Numbered from the stretch's first letter, positions 29,999-40,350 are shown. The stretch is DNA of 64,000 nucleotides from Marinomonas aquiplantarum (GCF_003314975.1 NZ_QNRF01000007.1:124001-188000); one strand, 5' to 3'. The notes: generated by a model from the letters alone, not told the origin. A program made the numbers and translations.

Positions 29999-30697
29999 TT
30001 AGCCTTTGCGTCTTCTGAAAGCGGAAGAGGCGGATTTTGAGGTGATGTCAATTTTTGCCATGATCAGTGCCATTTCATCGGCTTCTGCTTGTTGCTGTTG
30101 TTTCAGCTTTTCTTCACGTTCTTTTTTCGCGGCGCGCTCTGCTTCGTTGAGCATTTTCTGAATGCTGGCTTTGCTGCGTGTGCGAGAAGGTGCTTTTTTG
30201 CTTTCTTTAATGGGTTCGGCAGGTTTGTCTAGTCTGTCTTCACCAATAAGTTCGCCAAAAAAGGACTGGGCTGTTGGCTTGGGTTCGGCTGCCTTAGTAG
30301 GCAATTCAACCGTTTTTTTGGCAGCTGTTTTGCGTGGCTTTTTTACCGGCTCGGCTGTTGATACGCCATTCGCATCAAACATGGCTTTTTTGCCAAAGTT
30401 TACATTAAGGGATTTCTCTGCGGTTTGGGCGATCTTGTAACCGCGCAAGCTCTCACCATTGTAGATGGTGATGTAGTCGGTCTCTAGCTCGTAAAGTTCC
30501 TGTTTATCTGTTGTTTCAAATAACTCTTCAACCGTGAAGGCTTCCATGCCGTGTTCCCGAATGTCGTTGTAGAGTGGGAAGTCTAGACCTTCGTTTGTCG
30601 CTTCGACATATTGTTCAAAGCGTTGAAAACCACTATTGAACGATGTGCCAATATAGTGTTTTCCAGAAATGTTATTCGTGATTTTAAAAACAACCAA
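29999..30697 (-). CDS. GIY-YIG domain protein with basic C-terminal tail
   Basis: 232 residues. The first ~95 resemble a GIY-YIG nuclease domain: VVFKITNNISGKHYIGTS (the GIY part is replaced by VVF while YIG is kept), an Arg in FQRFEQY, and the glutamate-bearing helix QELYELETDYITIYN followed by GYKI. The rest is Lys/Ala-rich, with a charged coiled-coil segment of Glu/Lys/Arg about 185-215, and may bind nucleic acid. The start is TTG with an AGAGG site 8 bases upstream; no ATG is available before an in-frame stop. Not part of an intron or homing context that I can see. Catalytic activity is uncertain given the changed GIY motif. Confidence 0.6.
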   Translation of the reverse strand: MVVFKITNNISGKHYIGTSFNSGFQRFEQYVEATNEGLDFPLYNDIREHGMEAFTVEELFETTDKQELYELETDYITIYNGESLRGYKIAQTAEKSLNVNFGKKAMFDANGVSTAEPVKKPRKTAAKKTVELPTKAAEPKPTAQSFFGELIGEDRLDKPAEPIKESKKAPSRTRSKASIQKMLNEAERAAKKEREEKLKQQQQAEADEMALIMAKIDITSKSASSAFRRRKG

Positions 30698-30735
30698 AAT
30701 TGCAGCCTCTTAGCTTGTCTTTTTAAATAGCAAAT

Positions 30736-30776
30736 AACCTCCACTCACCTTTTATTAAAAAAGGGTGATTGAGGTT
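30736..30776 (-). terminator. terminator-like hairpin after the O-methyltransferase gene
   Basis: On the minus strand, long arms AACCTCAATCACCCTTTT and AAAAGGTGAGTGGAGGTT (two internal mismatches) with a TTAAT loop, followed by a moderately T-rich stretch. It separates the O-methyltransferase gene from the GIY-YIG gene. Confidence 0.55.
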
Positions 30777-30792
30777 GTTAAAGAATATAGTG

Positions 30793-31419
30793 TTAGTGTT
30801 TGACGACGATATTGAGTCCGTCTCGAACATTTAGGTGGACATTTTCGACGCGATTGTCTTGAGCAATAAAGCGGTTCAAGTCATTCACGGCGATGTCGCT
30901 GTTTTCTTGCGGGTCTAAAACTCGGCCTTGCCAAAGAGAATTATCAATGATGATTAATCCGCCTGATTTTACCAAAGGTACTACCGATTGATAGTAGTTG
31001 AGGTAATTGCGTTTGTCGGCATCGATAAAGACAAAGTCAAATTCACCGTCTAAGGATTCGATTGTCTCGAGCGCGGGGCCAAAAATAGCTTCGATTTTAT
31101 GTCCGTGCTCGCTACGATCAAAAAAGGATTGAGCAAATTCAATGGCTCTTGGATTGGTTTCACAGCAAATAAGCGTACCTGCTTCAGGCATACCTTCCGC
31201 AATGGATAAGGCTGAATAGCCTGTAAACATGCCTATTTCTAGAGCACGTTTCGGTTGCGCTATTTTTGCTAATAACTTCAATGTACGGCCAATGGTCTTG
31301 CCTGACAATTTATTTGGGTAGCCCATATCAGAGTAAGTTTTTTCAACTAGCTCTAATAATAGGTCTGGTTCTGCTTGAGTGGTGTCAATGCAGTAATTGT
31401 CAAGAATATTGAGATCCAT
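30793..31419 (-). CDS. SAM-dependent O-methyltransferase (caffeoyl-CoA OMT-like family 3)
   Basis: 208-residue class I methyltransferase. SAM-binding motif LEIGMFTGYSALSIAEGMP, acidic ribose-binding residue in ICCETNPRA, and the metal/active-site motif VFIDADKRNYLNYYQ followed by IIIDNSLWQG match the O-methyltransferase family 3. The frame is open to an ATG at 31536, but homology begins near M-D-L-N-I-L-D, and AAGG precedes the ATG at 31419. The natural substrate cannot be told. Bacterial relatives act on small catechols or are of unknown role. Confidence 0.85.
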   Translation of the reverse strand: MDLNILDNYCIDTTQAEPDLLLELVEKTYSDMGYPNKLSGKTIGRTLKLLAKIAQPKRALEIGMFTGYSALSIAEGMPEAGTLICCETNPRAIEFAQSFFDRSEHGHKIEAIFGPALETIESLDGEFDFVFIDADKRNYLNYYQSVVPLVKSGGLIIIDNSLWQGRVLDPQENSDIAVNDLNRFIAQDNRVENVHLNVRDGLNIVVKH

Positions 31420-31610
31420 AACGCCTTGGTTTGTGAAGTGTGTGAAACGGATGGCAATTTTACCCGCTGTGGTGAGAATGTCTATGGTAGAAAGTGAGAA
31501 AAAACACTTGATTTTTGTTTGCTTCAAAGAATTCACACCTTTTGCGTAATTGCTAAATTAAGGTCGCAAGAGAAGCTGAAAAATGATAGGTTAAGCCCTG
31601 AAATTTCCAT

Positions 31611-31631
31611 GTGCTCTTTGGTATGGAGCAC
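31611..31631 (+). promoter_or_regulatory. thrS translational operator: tRNA-Thr anticodon-arm mimic
   Basis: Seven-base stem GTGCTCT / GGAGCAC closing a seven-base loop TTGGTAT. The loop places GGT exactly in the anticodon position, the anticodon of a threonine tRNA. It ends 24 bases before the thrS start. In E. coli, threonyl-tRNA synthetase represses its own mRNA by binding such an anticodon-arm mimic just upstream of the ribosome binding site. The hairpin, loop size and anticodon are seen directly; the function is inferred from that precedent. Confidence 0.7.
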
Positions 31632-31655
31632 CACTGACTCCGATAGGGGAATAAA

Positions 31656-33593
31656 ATGCCTGTAATTACTTTGCCTGATGGCAGCCAACGCTCTTTTTCT
31701 GATTCTGTCACAGTGATGCAAGTGGCTGAGGACATTGGTCCTGGTCTTGCTAAAGCTACTGTTGCTGGTCGTATCAATGGTCAACTTGTTGACGCTTGTG
31801 AACTCATCACCGAAGATGCCAACTTAAGTATCGTCACCGGTAAAGATGCCGAAGGTGTTGAAATCATTCGTCACTCTTTTGCTCACTTAGTTGGGCATGC
31901 TGTTAAGCAGCTTTATCCTACTGCTGAGATGGCCATTGGTCCGGTTATTGACGAAGGCTTCTATTACGATATTGCCTATGAGCGTCCATTTACACCGGAA
32001 GATCTAGCCGCTATTGAAAAGCGTATGGCTGAATTGGTCAAAACTGACTACGACGTGGTCAAAAAAATGACGCCAATTGCCGAGGCTCGTCAGCAATTTG
32101 TTGATCGTGGTGAGTCTTATAAAGTAGCTTTGATCGATGATATGGATGATTCCGTTACAGAAGTGGGCTTGTATCATCATGAAGAGTACATGGATATGTG
32201 TCGTGGACCGCACGTCCCGAATACACGTGTCTTGCGTCATTTTAAATTGATGAAGCTAGCTGGTGCATATTGGCGAGGTGACTCTAATAACGAGCAGTTG
32301 CAGCGTATCTATGGTACAGCGTGGAATGACAAGAAAGAACTTAAGGCTTACTTGACTCGAATTGAAGAGGCTGAAAAGCGTGACCATCGTAAGTTAGGTA
32401 AGCGACTCGATCTTTTTCATGTGCAAGAAGAAGCGCCTGGTATGGTGTTCTGGCATCCAAAGGGTTGGAGTCTGTATCAAGTTGTTGAGCAATACATGCG
32501 TCAAAAACAACTTGATAACGGTTACCAAGAAGTGAAAACACCACAGATTGTAGATCGAGTGTTGTGGGAGAAATCTGGTCACTGGGGCAAGTATCATGAA
32601 AACATGTTTACTACGCACTCAGAGAACCGTGATTACGCGGTTAAACCGATGAACTGCCCATGTCACATTCAGGTTTATAATCAGGGTCTTAAAAGTTACC
32701 GTGATTTACCTTTCCGTATGGCGGAATTCGGCTCTTGTCACCGTAATGAGCCATCTGGTGCTTTGCACGGCATTATGCGTGTGCGTAATTTTGTACAGGA
32801 TGATGGTCACATCTTTGTGACTGAAGATCAGATTCAGCAAGAAGTCTCTGAGTTCATCAAGCTGTTACACGAAGTGTATGCAGATTTTGGCTTCGATAAT
32901 ATCATTTATCGTTTGTCGACTCGCCCAGAGCAACGTGTGGGTTCGGATGAGGTTTGGGATAAATCTGAGAAAGCCTTGGCAGATGCCTTGAATGCAGCCA
33001 ACCTTGAATGGGAAGAGTTGCCAGGTGAAGGGGCTTTTTATGGTCCTAAAATTGAGTTCTCTCTGAAGGATGCCATTGGCCGCGTCTGGCAATGTGGTAC
33101 TATTCAGGTTGATTTCTCTATGCCGACACGTTTGAGTGCGCAATATGTATCCGAAGATGGCTCTCGTCAAACTCCGGTTATGTTGCATCGTGCCATTGTT
33201 GGTTCATTGGAACGTTTCATTGGTATTTTGATTGAAGAAAACGAAGGGGCTTTCCCTGTTTGGTTAGCGCCAGAGCAAGTGGTAATTATGAATATTACCG
33301 ATCGCCAAGCCGATTATTGCTCAGATTTAGAAAAAAGATTGAATTCAAATGGCTTTAGAGCAAAACTTGACTTGAGAAACGAGAAGATCGGGTTTAAAAT
33401 TCGCGAGCATACTCTTCAACGAGTACCTTACATGATCGTTATCGGTGACAAAGAAGTTGAAAATCAACAAGTCGCTGTTCGAACACGTACAGGTGAAGAT
33501 CTTGGAGTAATGAGTATTTCTGATTTTGAAGATTTGCTTCAAAAAGAAGTTGCTCGCCGTAGCCGTAAACAAGAAGTGGAGATAGAGCTATAA
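31656..33593 (+). CDS. thrS: threonyl-tRNA synthetase
   Basis: 645-residue class II synthetase. N-terminal TGS domain (1-60), editing domain (about 65-225) with [11 protein letters not shown] and [15 protein letters not shown], catalytic core with the zinc-site [13 protein letters not shown] and [15 protein letters not shown], class II motif 3 in [13 protein letters not shown], and the C-terminal anticodon-binding domain. Full length. First gene of the translation block, with GGGG as ribosome binding site and an autoregulatory hairpin upstream. Confidence 0.98.
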   Translation: MPVITLPDGSQRSFSDSVTVMQVAEDIGPGLAKATVAGRINGQLVDACELITEDANLSIVTGKDAEGVEIIRHSFAHLVGHAVKQLYPTAEMAIGPVIDEGFYYDIAYERPFTPEDLAAIEKRMAELVKTDYDVVKKMTPIAEARQQFVDRGESYKVALIDDMDDSVTEVGLYHHEEYMDMCRGPHVPNTRVLRHFKLMKLAGAYWRGDSNNEQLQRIYGTAWNDKKELKAYLTRIEEAEKRDHRKLGKRLDLFHVQEEAPGMVFWHPKGWSLYQVVEQYMRQKQLDNGYQEVKTPQIVDRVLWEKSGHWGKYHENMFTTHSENRDYAVKPMNCPCHIQVYNQGLKSYRDLPFRMAEFGSCHRNEPSGALHGIMRVRNFVQDDGHIFVTEDQIQQEVSEFIKLLHEVYADFGFDNIIYRLSTRPEQRVGSDEVWDKSEKALADALNAANLEWEELPGEGAFYGPKIEFSLKDAIGRVWQCGTIQVDFSMPTRLSAQYVSEDGSRQTPVMLHRAIVGSLERFIGILIEENEGAFPVWLAPEQVVIMNITDRQADYCSDLEKRLNSNGFRAKLDLRNEKIGFKIREHTLQRVPYMIVIGDKEVENQQVAVRTRTGEDLGVMSISDFEDLLQKEVARRSRKQEVEIEL

Positions 33594-33601
33594 AAGGTAA
33601 T

Positions 33602-34135
33602 ATGAATCGTGGACGTGCCGCTAGCAAGCAGCGTCCTCAAATCAACGAGAACATTCGAGCAACTGAAGTGCGTTTAATCGCAGCTGATGGTGAACAAATT
33701 GGTGTTGTATCGATTGAAGAGGCGCTTAAAGCAGCTCAAGAAGCGAGCCTTGACCTAGTGCAAATCGCTGACTCAGATCCAGTTGTTTGTAAAATTATGG
33801 ATTACGGTAAGCATATTTTTGAGCAGAAGAAAGCGAAAGCTGCTCAGAAAAAGAATGCGAAGCAGATCCAGGTTAAAGAAATGAAATTCCGTCCAGGGAC
33901 GGAGGAAGGGGATTATCAGGTAAAACTCCGCAACCTGATACGTTTCCTTGAAGGCGGGGATAAGGCCAAGGTATCGCTAAGATATCGTGGTCGTGAAATG
34001 GCCCATCAGGAGCTTGGTATGCAGCTTATGAATCGAGTCGCTCAAGACTTAGAGGAATATGGTGCAGTAGAGCAAGCTGCGAAAATGGAAGGTCGTCAAT
34101 TGACTATGGTGCTAGGCCCCAAAAAGAAGAAGTAA
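33602..34135 (+). CDS. infC: translation initiation factor IF-3
   Basis: 177-residue factor that keeps the ribosomal subunits apart and checks the initiator codon. N-domain (1-80), Lys-rich linker (80-95) with [13 protein letters not shown]-domain with [20 protein letters not shown] and [12 protein letters not shown]. The start is an ordinary ATG at 33602, with AGG 5 bases upstream; E. coli infC uses AUU, the basis of its autoregulation. The ATG aligns with the E. coli start, and no other start is possible close upstream. Confidence 0.97.
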   Translation: MNRGRAASKQRPQINENIRATEVRLIAADGEQIGVVSIEEALKAAQEASLDLVQIADSDPVVCKIMDYGKHIFEQKKAKAAQKKNAKQIQVKEMKFRPGTEEGDYQVKLRNLIRFLEGGDKAKVSLRYRGREMAHQELGMQLMNRVAQDLEEYGAVEQAAKMEGRQLTMVLGPKKKK

Positions 34136-34141
34136 TTTCAT

Positions 34142-34165
34142 TGGCTAGCCGTTACAGGTTAGCCA
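34142..34165 (+). promoter_or_regulatory. hairpin in the infC-rpmI gap, candidate L20 operator part
   Basis: Nine-pair stem TGGCTAGCC / GGTTAGCCA (one G-U pair) with a GTTACA loop, not followed by a T-run. In gammaproteobacteria, L20 represses rpmI-rplT translation by binding RNA structures upstream of rpmI. This hairpin is in the right place, but the L20-binding motif itself was not confirmed. Confidence 0.4.
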
Positions 34166-34210
34166 GTTAGAAATTGCACTAACATTAACGAATGCGAGAG
34201 TGGTTTTATC

Positions 34211-34405
34211 ATGTCCAAAATTAAGTCACACAGTGGCGCAGCTAAGCGCTTCAAACGTACCGCGAATGGTTTTAAACATAAGCAGTCTCATACTAGTCAC
34301 ATTTTGACTAAGAAATCGACTAAGCGTAAACGTCATCTTCGTTCTTTGAACCAAGTTGCACAAAGCGACAAAGCGTTAATCGTACGCATGTTGCCATACG
34401 TTTAA
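34211..34405 (+). CDS. rpmI: 50S ribosomal protein L35
   Basis: 64-residue, very basic large-subunit protein. Typical opening [20 protein letters not shown], the Lys/Arg block [11 protein letters not shown], and the ending MLPYV. Lies between infC and rplT as in E. coli. Confidence 0.97.
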   Translation: MSKIKSHSGAAKRFKRTANGFKHKQSHTSHILTKKSTKRKRHLRSLNQVAQSDKALIVRMLPYV

Positions 34406-34448
34406 GTCTCATTTTTAGTCATTAATTAATTAGTAAAAGGTTTATATT

Positions 34449-34805
34449 ATGCCTCGCGTAAAACGTGGTGTTCAGGCTCGTCGCCGTCACAAGAAGATTT
34501 TAAAGCAAGCTAAAGGTTACTACGGTGCACGTAGCCGTGTATTTCGTGTAGCTAAACAAGCTGTCATCAAAGCTGGTCAATACCAATACCGTGACCGTCG
34601 TCAGCGTAAGCGTCAATTCCGCGCATTGTGGATTGCTCGTATCAACGCAGCGGCTCGTCTAAATGGTTTGTCTTACAGCCGTTTCATTGCTGGCCTTAAG
34701 AAAGCTGCAATCGAAATCGACCGTAAAGTTTTGGCTGATCTAGCTGTGTACGAGAAAGAAGTTTTTGCAGCGATCGTTGAAAAAGCGAAAGCAAGCTTGG
34801 CTTAA
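34449..34805 (+). CDS. rplT: 50S ribosomal protein L20
   Basis: 118-residue, early-assembly large-subunit protein. N-terminal extension [20 protein letters not shown], then [18 protein letters not shown] and [14 protein letters not shown]. In E. coli L20 also represses translation of rpmI and itself; the hairpin in the infC-rpmI gap could serve this here. Confidence 0.98.
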   Translation: MPRVKRGVQARRRHKKILKQAKGYYGARSRVFRVAKQAVIKAGQYQYRDRRQRKRQFRALWIARINAAARLNGLSYSRFIAGLKKAAIEIDRKVLADLAVYEKEVFAAIVEKAKASLA

Positions 34806-34856
34806 TTCTGACGTAGCCTTAGGGTGATTCGATCTTGAAAGAGAGCATCTTAATAG

Positions 34857-35927
<1,071 letters not shown>

Positions 35928-35949
35928 TCAGTCGACCTAGGATGTTTAT

Positions 35950-38334
35950 ATGAAAGTTAGTGAGAATTGGCTAAGAGAGTGGGTCAATCCAAACATCAGT
36001 AGCGATGATTTGGTTGCTCAAATTACCATGGCCGGCTTGGAAGTGGATGAAGTGATTCCTGCAGCGGAATCATTCAGCGGTGTGGTTGTGGGTGAAATTT
36101 TGGCTGCTGAGCCACACCCTAATGCTGATAAATTGCAAGTGTGTCGTGTATCAGATGGTTCTGAAGAGTTTCAGGTCGTCTGTGGTGCGCCGAATGCACG
36201 TCCAGGTATCAAAATCCCGTTCGCCAAAATTGGTGCGGTCTTGGGTGCGGACTTTAAAATCAAAAAAGCGAAGCTGCGTCAGGTAGAGTCGTTCGGTATG
36301 TTGTGCTCGGCTTCTGAATTGGGCGTAAGTGAAGACAATGATGGCATCATGGAGTTGCCACTGAGTGCGACGACAGGCGAAGATTTCCGTGTATTTCTTG
36401 GTCTAGATGATCAGATTATTGATGTTGATCTGACGCCTAACCGTAGTGACTGTTTAAGTGTGGCCGGTTTGGCACGTGAAGTTGGTGTGCTGAATAAAGT
36501 TGATCTTACACCAGTGGTGGTTCAAGCGGCAGAAGTAAGCGTAACGGATACTTTTCCTGTAAAAGTTGAGGCGACAGAAGCTTGTCCTCGTTACCTTGGT
36601 CGCGTTATTCGTGGTGTTAACGTGACGGCTGAAACGCCATTATGGATGACAGAAAAACTGCGTCGTAGTGGTATTCGCTCTATTGATCCGATTGTCGACA
36701 TTACCAATTATGTTATGTTGGAATTGGGTCAACCTATGCATGCGTTCGATTTGGCGAATTTAAACGGTTCTGTAGTTGTGCGTATGGCCAATGCAGGCGA
36801 AAAAATCGTACTGCTGGATGGCCAAGAAATTAGTTTGCGTGAAGACACTATGGTCATTGCTGATGAGCAAGCGCCACTTGCTATTGCAGGCGTCATGGGA
36901 GGTGAAGGTTCTGGTGTCAATGAGAAAACACAAGATATCTTCCTTGAAAGTGCTTTCTTCACACCATTGGCCCTTGCTGGTAAAGCTCGTTCTTATGGTT
37001 TGCATACGGATTCTTCGCATCGTTTCGAGCGTGGTGTTGATGCTTCTTTGCAAGAAAAAGCCATTGAGCGAGCGACACAGCTAGTGCTAGAAATTGCCGG
37101 TGGTCAAGTTGGTCCGATTACGCAAGCAGTAAATGAAGACGCTTTGCCTGTGGCGGCACAAGTCACTTTACGTCGTCAAAAGTTGGATCAATATCTTGCA
37201 GTGTCTTTGGATAAAGACCTGGTAACAGATATTTTAACTCGTCTTGGTCTAGAGATGATTGAGGTTACGGATCAGGCTTGGGTAACAAAAGCGCCTTCAC
37301 ATCGATTTGATATTGCCATTGAGGCGGACTTGATTGAAGAGGTGGCTCGTATCTATGGTTACGATAATCTGCCTTCCTCTATGCCGACAGCCGCCGTCAA
37401 CTTCACCCCATTGAGTGAATCCAAAACGCCTATTCAATCATTGCGTGCCACTTTGGTGTCTTATGGTTACCAAGAGGCCGTCACTTACAGCTTTATTGAC
37501 CCTAATTTAAGCAAGCAGTTCTTGCCTGAAATTGAACCTGTGCCATTGGAGAATCCAATTTCTGCGGATATGGGTGTCATGCGCCCAAGTTTGATTCCTG
37601 GTTTGGTGAAAGCGTATTTGTACAATCAGAACCGCCAGCAGTCTCGAGTGCGTTTATTTGAGACAGGGCGTCGTTTTATCGGTACGGTTGAAGCCCTAGA
37701 AGAGCTGGATCAACAGCTGCAAATTTCAGGTTTGATTGCCGGAAGTCGTCATCCAGAAGCTTGGTACCACAATAATGAAAAAGTCGATTTCTATGATTTG
37801 AAATCACATGTGGAAGCCTTGTTTGCTGTTAATAATGGTGGTCAGCCAACGTATCAGCGTTCTGAGTGTGAGTTTCTTCACCCTGGGCGTTCTGCGGACG
37901 TCTATTTAGATGGTCAATTTGTTGGCATGATGGGGGAGTTGCATCCTCAGTTAGCTAAATCTCTAGGGGCGAACCAAACATTATATGTGTTTGATATTGC
38001 CTTGGAGGCGGTATTGAATGCAACGTTGCCTGAATACAATGCTGTGTCTCGCTTCCCAGAAGTTCGTCGTGATTTAGCTTTGTTGGTAGATCGTACTGTC
38101 CCGGTTAGTGAACTGGAAAAAGTGATTGTTGAATCTGCTGGCGATGCCTTCAAAGGAGTCTTGGTTTTTGATGTTTATCAAGGGCAAGGTATTGATGAAT
38201 CGCAAAAAAGTGTTGCTTTGGGCTTGACGTGGCAGCATCCTTCACACACTCTTAGTGATGAAGAAGTAAACAACTCTGTCGAACAGACTGTGAAAGCGCT
38301 GTCCGAACAATTGGGAGCCGTTGTAAGGGGGTAG
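35950..38334 (+). CDS. pheT: phenylalanyl-tRNA synthetase beta subunit
   Basis: 794-residue subunit with tRNA-binding and editing functions. Domains in order: EMAP-II-like tRNA-binding domain (about 40-150, [18 protein letters not shown]), B3/B4 editing domain (about 210-380), B5 domain (about 400-475), catalytic-like domain, and the C-terminal anticodon-binding FDX-ACB domain beginning near [15 protein letters not shown]. Full length for the family. ihfA follows after 4 bp. Confidence 0.98.
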   Translation: MKVSENWLREWVNPNISSDDLVAQITMAGLEVDEVIPAAESFSGVVVGEILAAEPHPNADKLQVCRVSDGSEEFQVVCGAPNARPGIKIPFAKIGAVLGADFKIKKAKLRQVESFGMLCSASELGVSEDNDGIMELPLSATTGEDFRVFLGLDDQIIDVDLTPNRSDCLSVAGLAREVGVLNKVDLTPVVVQAAEVSVTDTFPVKVEATEACPRYLGRVIRGVNVTAETPLWMTEKLRRSGIRSIDPIVDITNYVMLELGQPMHAFDLANLNGSVVVRMANAGEKIVLLDGQEISLREDTMVIADEQAPLAIAGVMGGEGSGVNEKTQDIFLESAFFTPLALAGKARSYGLHTDSSHRFERGVDASLQEKAIERATQLVLEIAGGQVGPITQAVNEDALPVAAQVTLRRQKLDQYLAVSLDKDLVTDILTRLGLEMIEVTDQAWVTKAPSHRFDIAIEADLIEEVARIYGYDNLPSSMPTAAVNFTPLSESKTPIQSLRATLVSYGYQEAVTYSFIDPNLSKQFLPEIEPVPLENPISADMGVMRPSLIPGLVKAYLYNQNRQQSRVRLFETGRRFIGTVEALEELDQQLQISGLIAGSRHPEAWYHNNEKVDFYDLKSHVEALFAVNNGGQPTYQRSECEFLHPGRSADVYLDGQFVGMMGELHPQLAKSLGANQTLYVFDIALEAVLNATLPEYNAVSRFPEVRRDLALLVDRTVPVSELEKVIVESAGDAFKGVLVFDVYQGQGIDESQKSVALGLTWQHPSHTLSDEEVNNSVEQTVKALSEQLGAVVRG

Positions 38335-38338
38335 ATTT

Positions 38339-38635
38339 ATGGGATCGTTGACGAAGGCAGATTTAGCTGAAAACTTGGTCGATTCAATTGGTCTTAGTAA
38401 GAAAGATGCAAAAGATTTAGTTGAAGGCTTTTTCGATGTGGTGCGAAGCTCACTGGTAGAAAGGGAACAAGTTAAACTGTCGGGCTTTGGTAACTTTGAA
38501 GTTCGTGAGAAAAGTCAGCGACCTGGTCGAAACCCGAAAACAGGGGAAGAGATTCCGATCACGGCTCGTACAGTCGTCACGTTTAGACCAGGGCAGAAGC
38601 TGAAGTCTAAAGTTGAAGACTATATGCAAGAGTGA
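38339..38635 (+). CDS. ihfA: integration host factor alpha subunit
   Basis: 98-residue DNA-bending protein that pairs with IhfB. DNA-intercalating arm [13 protein letters not shown], plus [13 protein letters not shown] and [13 protein letters not shown]. The pheT-ihfA arrangement is conserved in gammaproteobacteria and distinguishes IHF alpha from HU. Confidence 0.97.
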   Translation: MGSLTKADLAENLVDSIGLSKKDAKDLVEGFFDVVRSSLVEREQVKLSGFGNFEVREKSQRPGRNPKTGEEIPITARTVVTFRPGQKLKSKVEDYMQE

Positions 38636-38650
38636 TCTGTTGTTTACCAT

Positions 38651-38675
38651 AAAAGCCACCTAAGGGTGGCTTTTT
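38651..38675 (+). terminator. Rho-independent terminator after ihfA
   Basis: AAAAGCCACC, TAAG loop, GGTGGC followed by TTTTT, 15 bases after the ihfA stop. Confidence 0.9.
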
Positions 38676-38902
38676 GTTGTTTTAGGGCTTGAGAATATTA
38701 TGGTAGGGCAGTGAGCGGGTAAGACTGATTAAACTGGCTGCTTTTGAGTGAAATAATGATATTTAGATCAATGCTTAATCGATTATTCTTGGTTTTTGAA
38801 TCGATCAGACTAAATTGAAAAAAAAACAATAAAAGTCTTCCCTTTTCAATTCGTTATAGTAATATACGCACCCGCTGACAACGACAGAGTTGTTGTCTGC
38901 AT
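38676..38902 (+). promoter_or_regulatory. upstream region and predicted promoter of the tRNA array
   Basis: AT-rich region, 227 bp, with no gene. A likely -10 TAATAT (38860-38865) is followed by a GC-rich discriminator ACGCACCCGC, typical of stringently controlled stable-RNA promoters. The -35 is poor (TTCCCT, 16 bp away). The A-tract at 38816-38834 could serve as an UP element. Confidence 0.4.
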
Positions 38903-38979
38903 CGGGGCGTAGCGCAGCCTGGTAGCGCACTAGCATGGGGTGCTAGTGGTCGCAGGTTCAAATCCTGCCGTCCCGACCA
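38903..38979 (+). tRNA. tRNA-Pro(GGG)
   Basis: Complete cloverleaf, 77 nt: acceptor CGGGGCG / CGTCCCG, anticodon loop ATGGGGT with GGG, T-loop GTTCAAATC, encoded CCA. First of the array. Confidence 0.96.
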
Positions 38980-38993
38980 AGAATTTGTTTTTA

Positions 38994-39069
38994 GCCGCTA
39001 TAGCTCAGTTGGTAGAGCATCTGACTTGTAATCAGAGGGTCCCGAGTTCGACTCTTGGTGGCGGCACCA
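38994..39069 (+). tRNA. tRNA-Thr(TGT), copy 1 of 4
   Basis: 76-nt cloverleaf: acceptor GCCGCTA / TGGCGGC, anticodon loop CTTGTAA with TGT, encoded CCA. All four Thr copies are identical and differ only in their spacers. Confidence 0.97.
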
Positions 39070-39128
39070 TTTCTTGGTCAAAGTTTCTTGCTTAGGTAAG
39101 AATCAAAAAACGATTTTGCTTTTATTTA

Positions 39129-39204
39129 GCCGCTATAGCTCAGTTGGTAGAGCATCTGACTTGTAATCAGAGGGTCCCGAGTTCGACTCTTGGTGGCGGC
39201 ACCA
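39129..39204 (+). tRNA. tRNA-Thr(TGT), copy 2 of 4
   Basis: Identical to copy 1, 76 nt with encoded CCA. Unrelated 59-bp spacer before it. Confidence 0.97.
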
Positions 39205-39247
39205 CTTAATGATTTAAGTAACGATAAAAGTAAACTGCGTAAGATAA

Positions 39248-39323
39248 GCCGCTATAGCTCAGTTGGTAGAGCATCTGACTTGTAATCAGAGGGTCCCGAG
39301 TTCGACTCTTGGTGGCGGCACCA
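39248..39323 (+). tRNA. tRNA-Thr(TGT), copy 3 of 4
   Basis: Identical to copy 1, 76 nt with encoded CCA. Confidence 0.97.
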
Positions 39324-39373
39324 TTACTACTTACATTACTAGAGTAGTAATTCACAATTTGATTTAGCGTTTA

Positions 39374-39449
39374 GCCGCTATAGCTCAGTTGGTAGAGCAT
39401 CTGACTTGTAATCAGAGGGTCCCGAGTTCGACTCTTGGTGGCGGCACCA
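39374..39449 (+). tRNA. tRNA-Thr(TGT), copy 4 of 4
   Basis: Identical to copy 1, 76 nt with encoded CCA. Followed by the first decayed Val-like unit. Confidence 0.97.
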
Positions 39450-39490
39450 TACTTTTTTATCGAAAAGTATTGGATAAGGCTAGATGAATT

Positions 39491-39579
39491 GGTTGTGTAG
39501 CTCAGTTAGGATTTTGTCCTGACAAGGCGCATAAATACCAGGAGTTAAAAGCTCCGATCGAAAGATCTAAAATGGCAAC
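39491..39579 (+). pseudogene. decayed tRNA-Val-like unit 1 (89 bp)
   Basis: Starts GGTTGTGTAGCTCAGTT like the intact Val tRNAs, then diverges. The anticodon loop position reads CTGACAA (GAC, a Val anticodon) but its stem has a mismatch and G-U pairs. A T-arm-like hairpin GGAG-TTAAAAG-CTCC remains, but the 3' acceptor strand and CCA are missing. It ends exactly where the next intact Val gene begins and is the same length as unit 2. Confidence 0.75.
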
Positions 39580-39655
39580 GGGTGTGTAGCTCAGTTGGGA
39601 GAGCGTCGCCCTTACAAGGCGAATGTCGGGAGTTCGAACCTCTCCACACCCACCA
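39580..39655 (+). tRNA. tRNA-Val(TAC), copy 1 of 4
   Basis: 76-nt cloverleaf: acceptor GGGTGTG / CACACCC, anticodon loop CTTACAA with TAC, encoded CCA. The four Val copies are identical. Confidence 0.97.
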
Positions 39656-39689
39656 CTTATAGGAAAGTGGCTAAACAACCTATGACAAT

Positions 39690-39766
39690 GGAGCGGTAGT
39701 TCAGTTGGTTAGAATACCTGCCTGTCACGCAGGGGGTCGCGGGTTCGAGTCCCGTCCGTTCCGCCA
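39690..39766 (+). tRNA. tRNA-Asp(GTC), copy 1 of 3
   Basis: 77-nt cloverleaf: acceptor GGAGCGG / CCGTTCC, anticodon loop CTGTCAC with GTC, encoded CCA. Paired with the Val gene 34 bp upstream; this Val-Asp module recurs three times. Confidence 0.97.
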
Positions 39767-39795
39767 TCTTTCGATAAGATGTAAAACTACGAGTC

Positions 39796-39871
39796 GGGTG
39801 TGTAGCTCAGTTGGGAGAGCGTCGCCCTTACAAGGCGAATGTCGGGAGTTCGAACCTCTCCACACCCACCA
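39796..39871 (+). tRNA. tRNA-Val(TAC), copy 2 of 4
   Basis: Identical to Val copy 1, encoded CCA. The spacer before it (CATCTTTCGATAAGATG hairpin) reappears in modified form in the decayed units 3 and 4. Confidence 0.97.
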
Positions 39872-39905
39872 CTTATAGGAAAGTGGCTAAACAACCTATG
39901 ACAAT

Positions 39906-39982
39906 GGAGCGGTAGTTCAGTTGGTTAGAATACCTGCCTGTCACGCAGGGGGTCGCGGGTTCGAGTCCCGTCCGTTCCGCCA
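39906..39982 (+). tRNA. tRNA-Asp(GTC), copy 2 of 3
   Basis: Identical to Asp copy 1, encoded CCA, with the same Val-Asp spacer. Confidence 0.97.
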
Positions 39983-40028
39983 CTTACTTTTGATAGGGTA
40001 AGTTGGTAAGAAATACCATCATTATGAT

Positions 40029-40117
40029 GGGTGTGTAGCTCAGTTAGGATTTTGTCCTTATAAGGCGCATTGATAGCAGTAGTTTAGAGCTCCGATCGGA
40101 AGATCTAAAATTGCAAC
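40029..40117 (+). pseudogene. decayed tRNA-Val-like unit 2 (89 bp)
   Basis: Same length and layout as unit 1, with an intact-looking 5' end GGGTGTGTAGCTCAGTT. The anticodon position reads CTTATAA. It lacks a matching 3' acceptor strand and CCA, and directly abuts the next intact Val gene. Confidence 0.75.
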
Positions 40118-40193
40118 GGGTGTGTAGCTCAGTTGGGAGAGCGTCGCCCTTACAAGGCGAATGTCGGGAGTTCGAACCTCTCCACACCCACCA
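40118..40193 (+). tRNA. tRNA-Val(TAC), copy 3 of 4
   Basis: Identical to Val copy 1, encoded CCA. Confidence 0.97.
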
Positions 40194-40227
40194 CTTATAG
40201 GAGAGTGGCTAAACAACCTATAACAAT

Positions 40228-40304
40228 GGAGCGGTAGTTCAGTTGGTTAGAATACCTGCCTGTCACGCAGGGGGTCGCGGGTTCGAGTCCCGTCCGTTCC
40301 GCCA
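40228..40304 (+). tRNA. tRNA-Asp(GTC), copy 3 of 3
   Basis: Identical to Asp copy 1, encoded CCA. The minus-strand reading frame across it that ends in GTRTRDPLRDR is a well-known false protein produced by antisense tRNA-Asp. Confidence 0.97.
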
Positions 40305-40350
40305 CTTACTTTTGATAGGGTAAGTTGGTAAGTAATACCATCATTATGAT

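Noticed and set aside
31420..31536. 39-residue N-terminal extension of the O-methyltransferase
   Set aside because: Poorly matching sequence with no family similarity; ATG 31419 with AAGG gives the usual length.
40029..40117. Decayed unit 2 as a functional tRNA with anticodon TAT
   Set aside because: No 3' acceptor strand to pair with the 5' end, broken T-arm, and no CCA.
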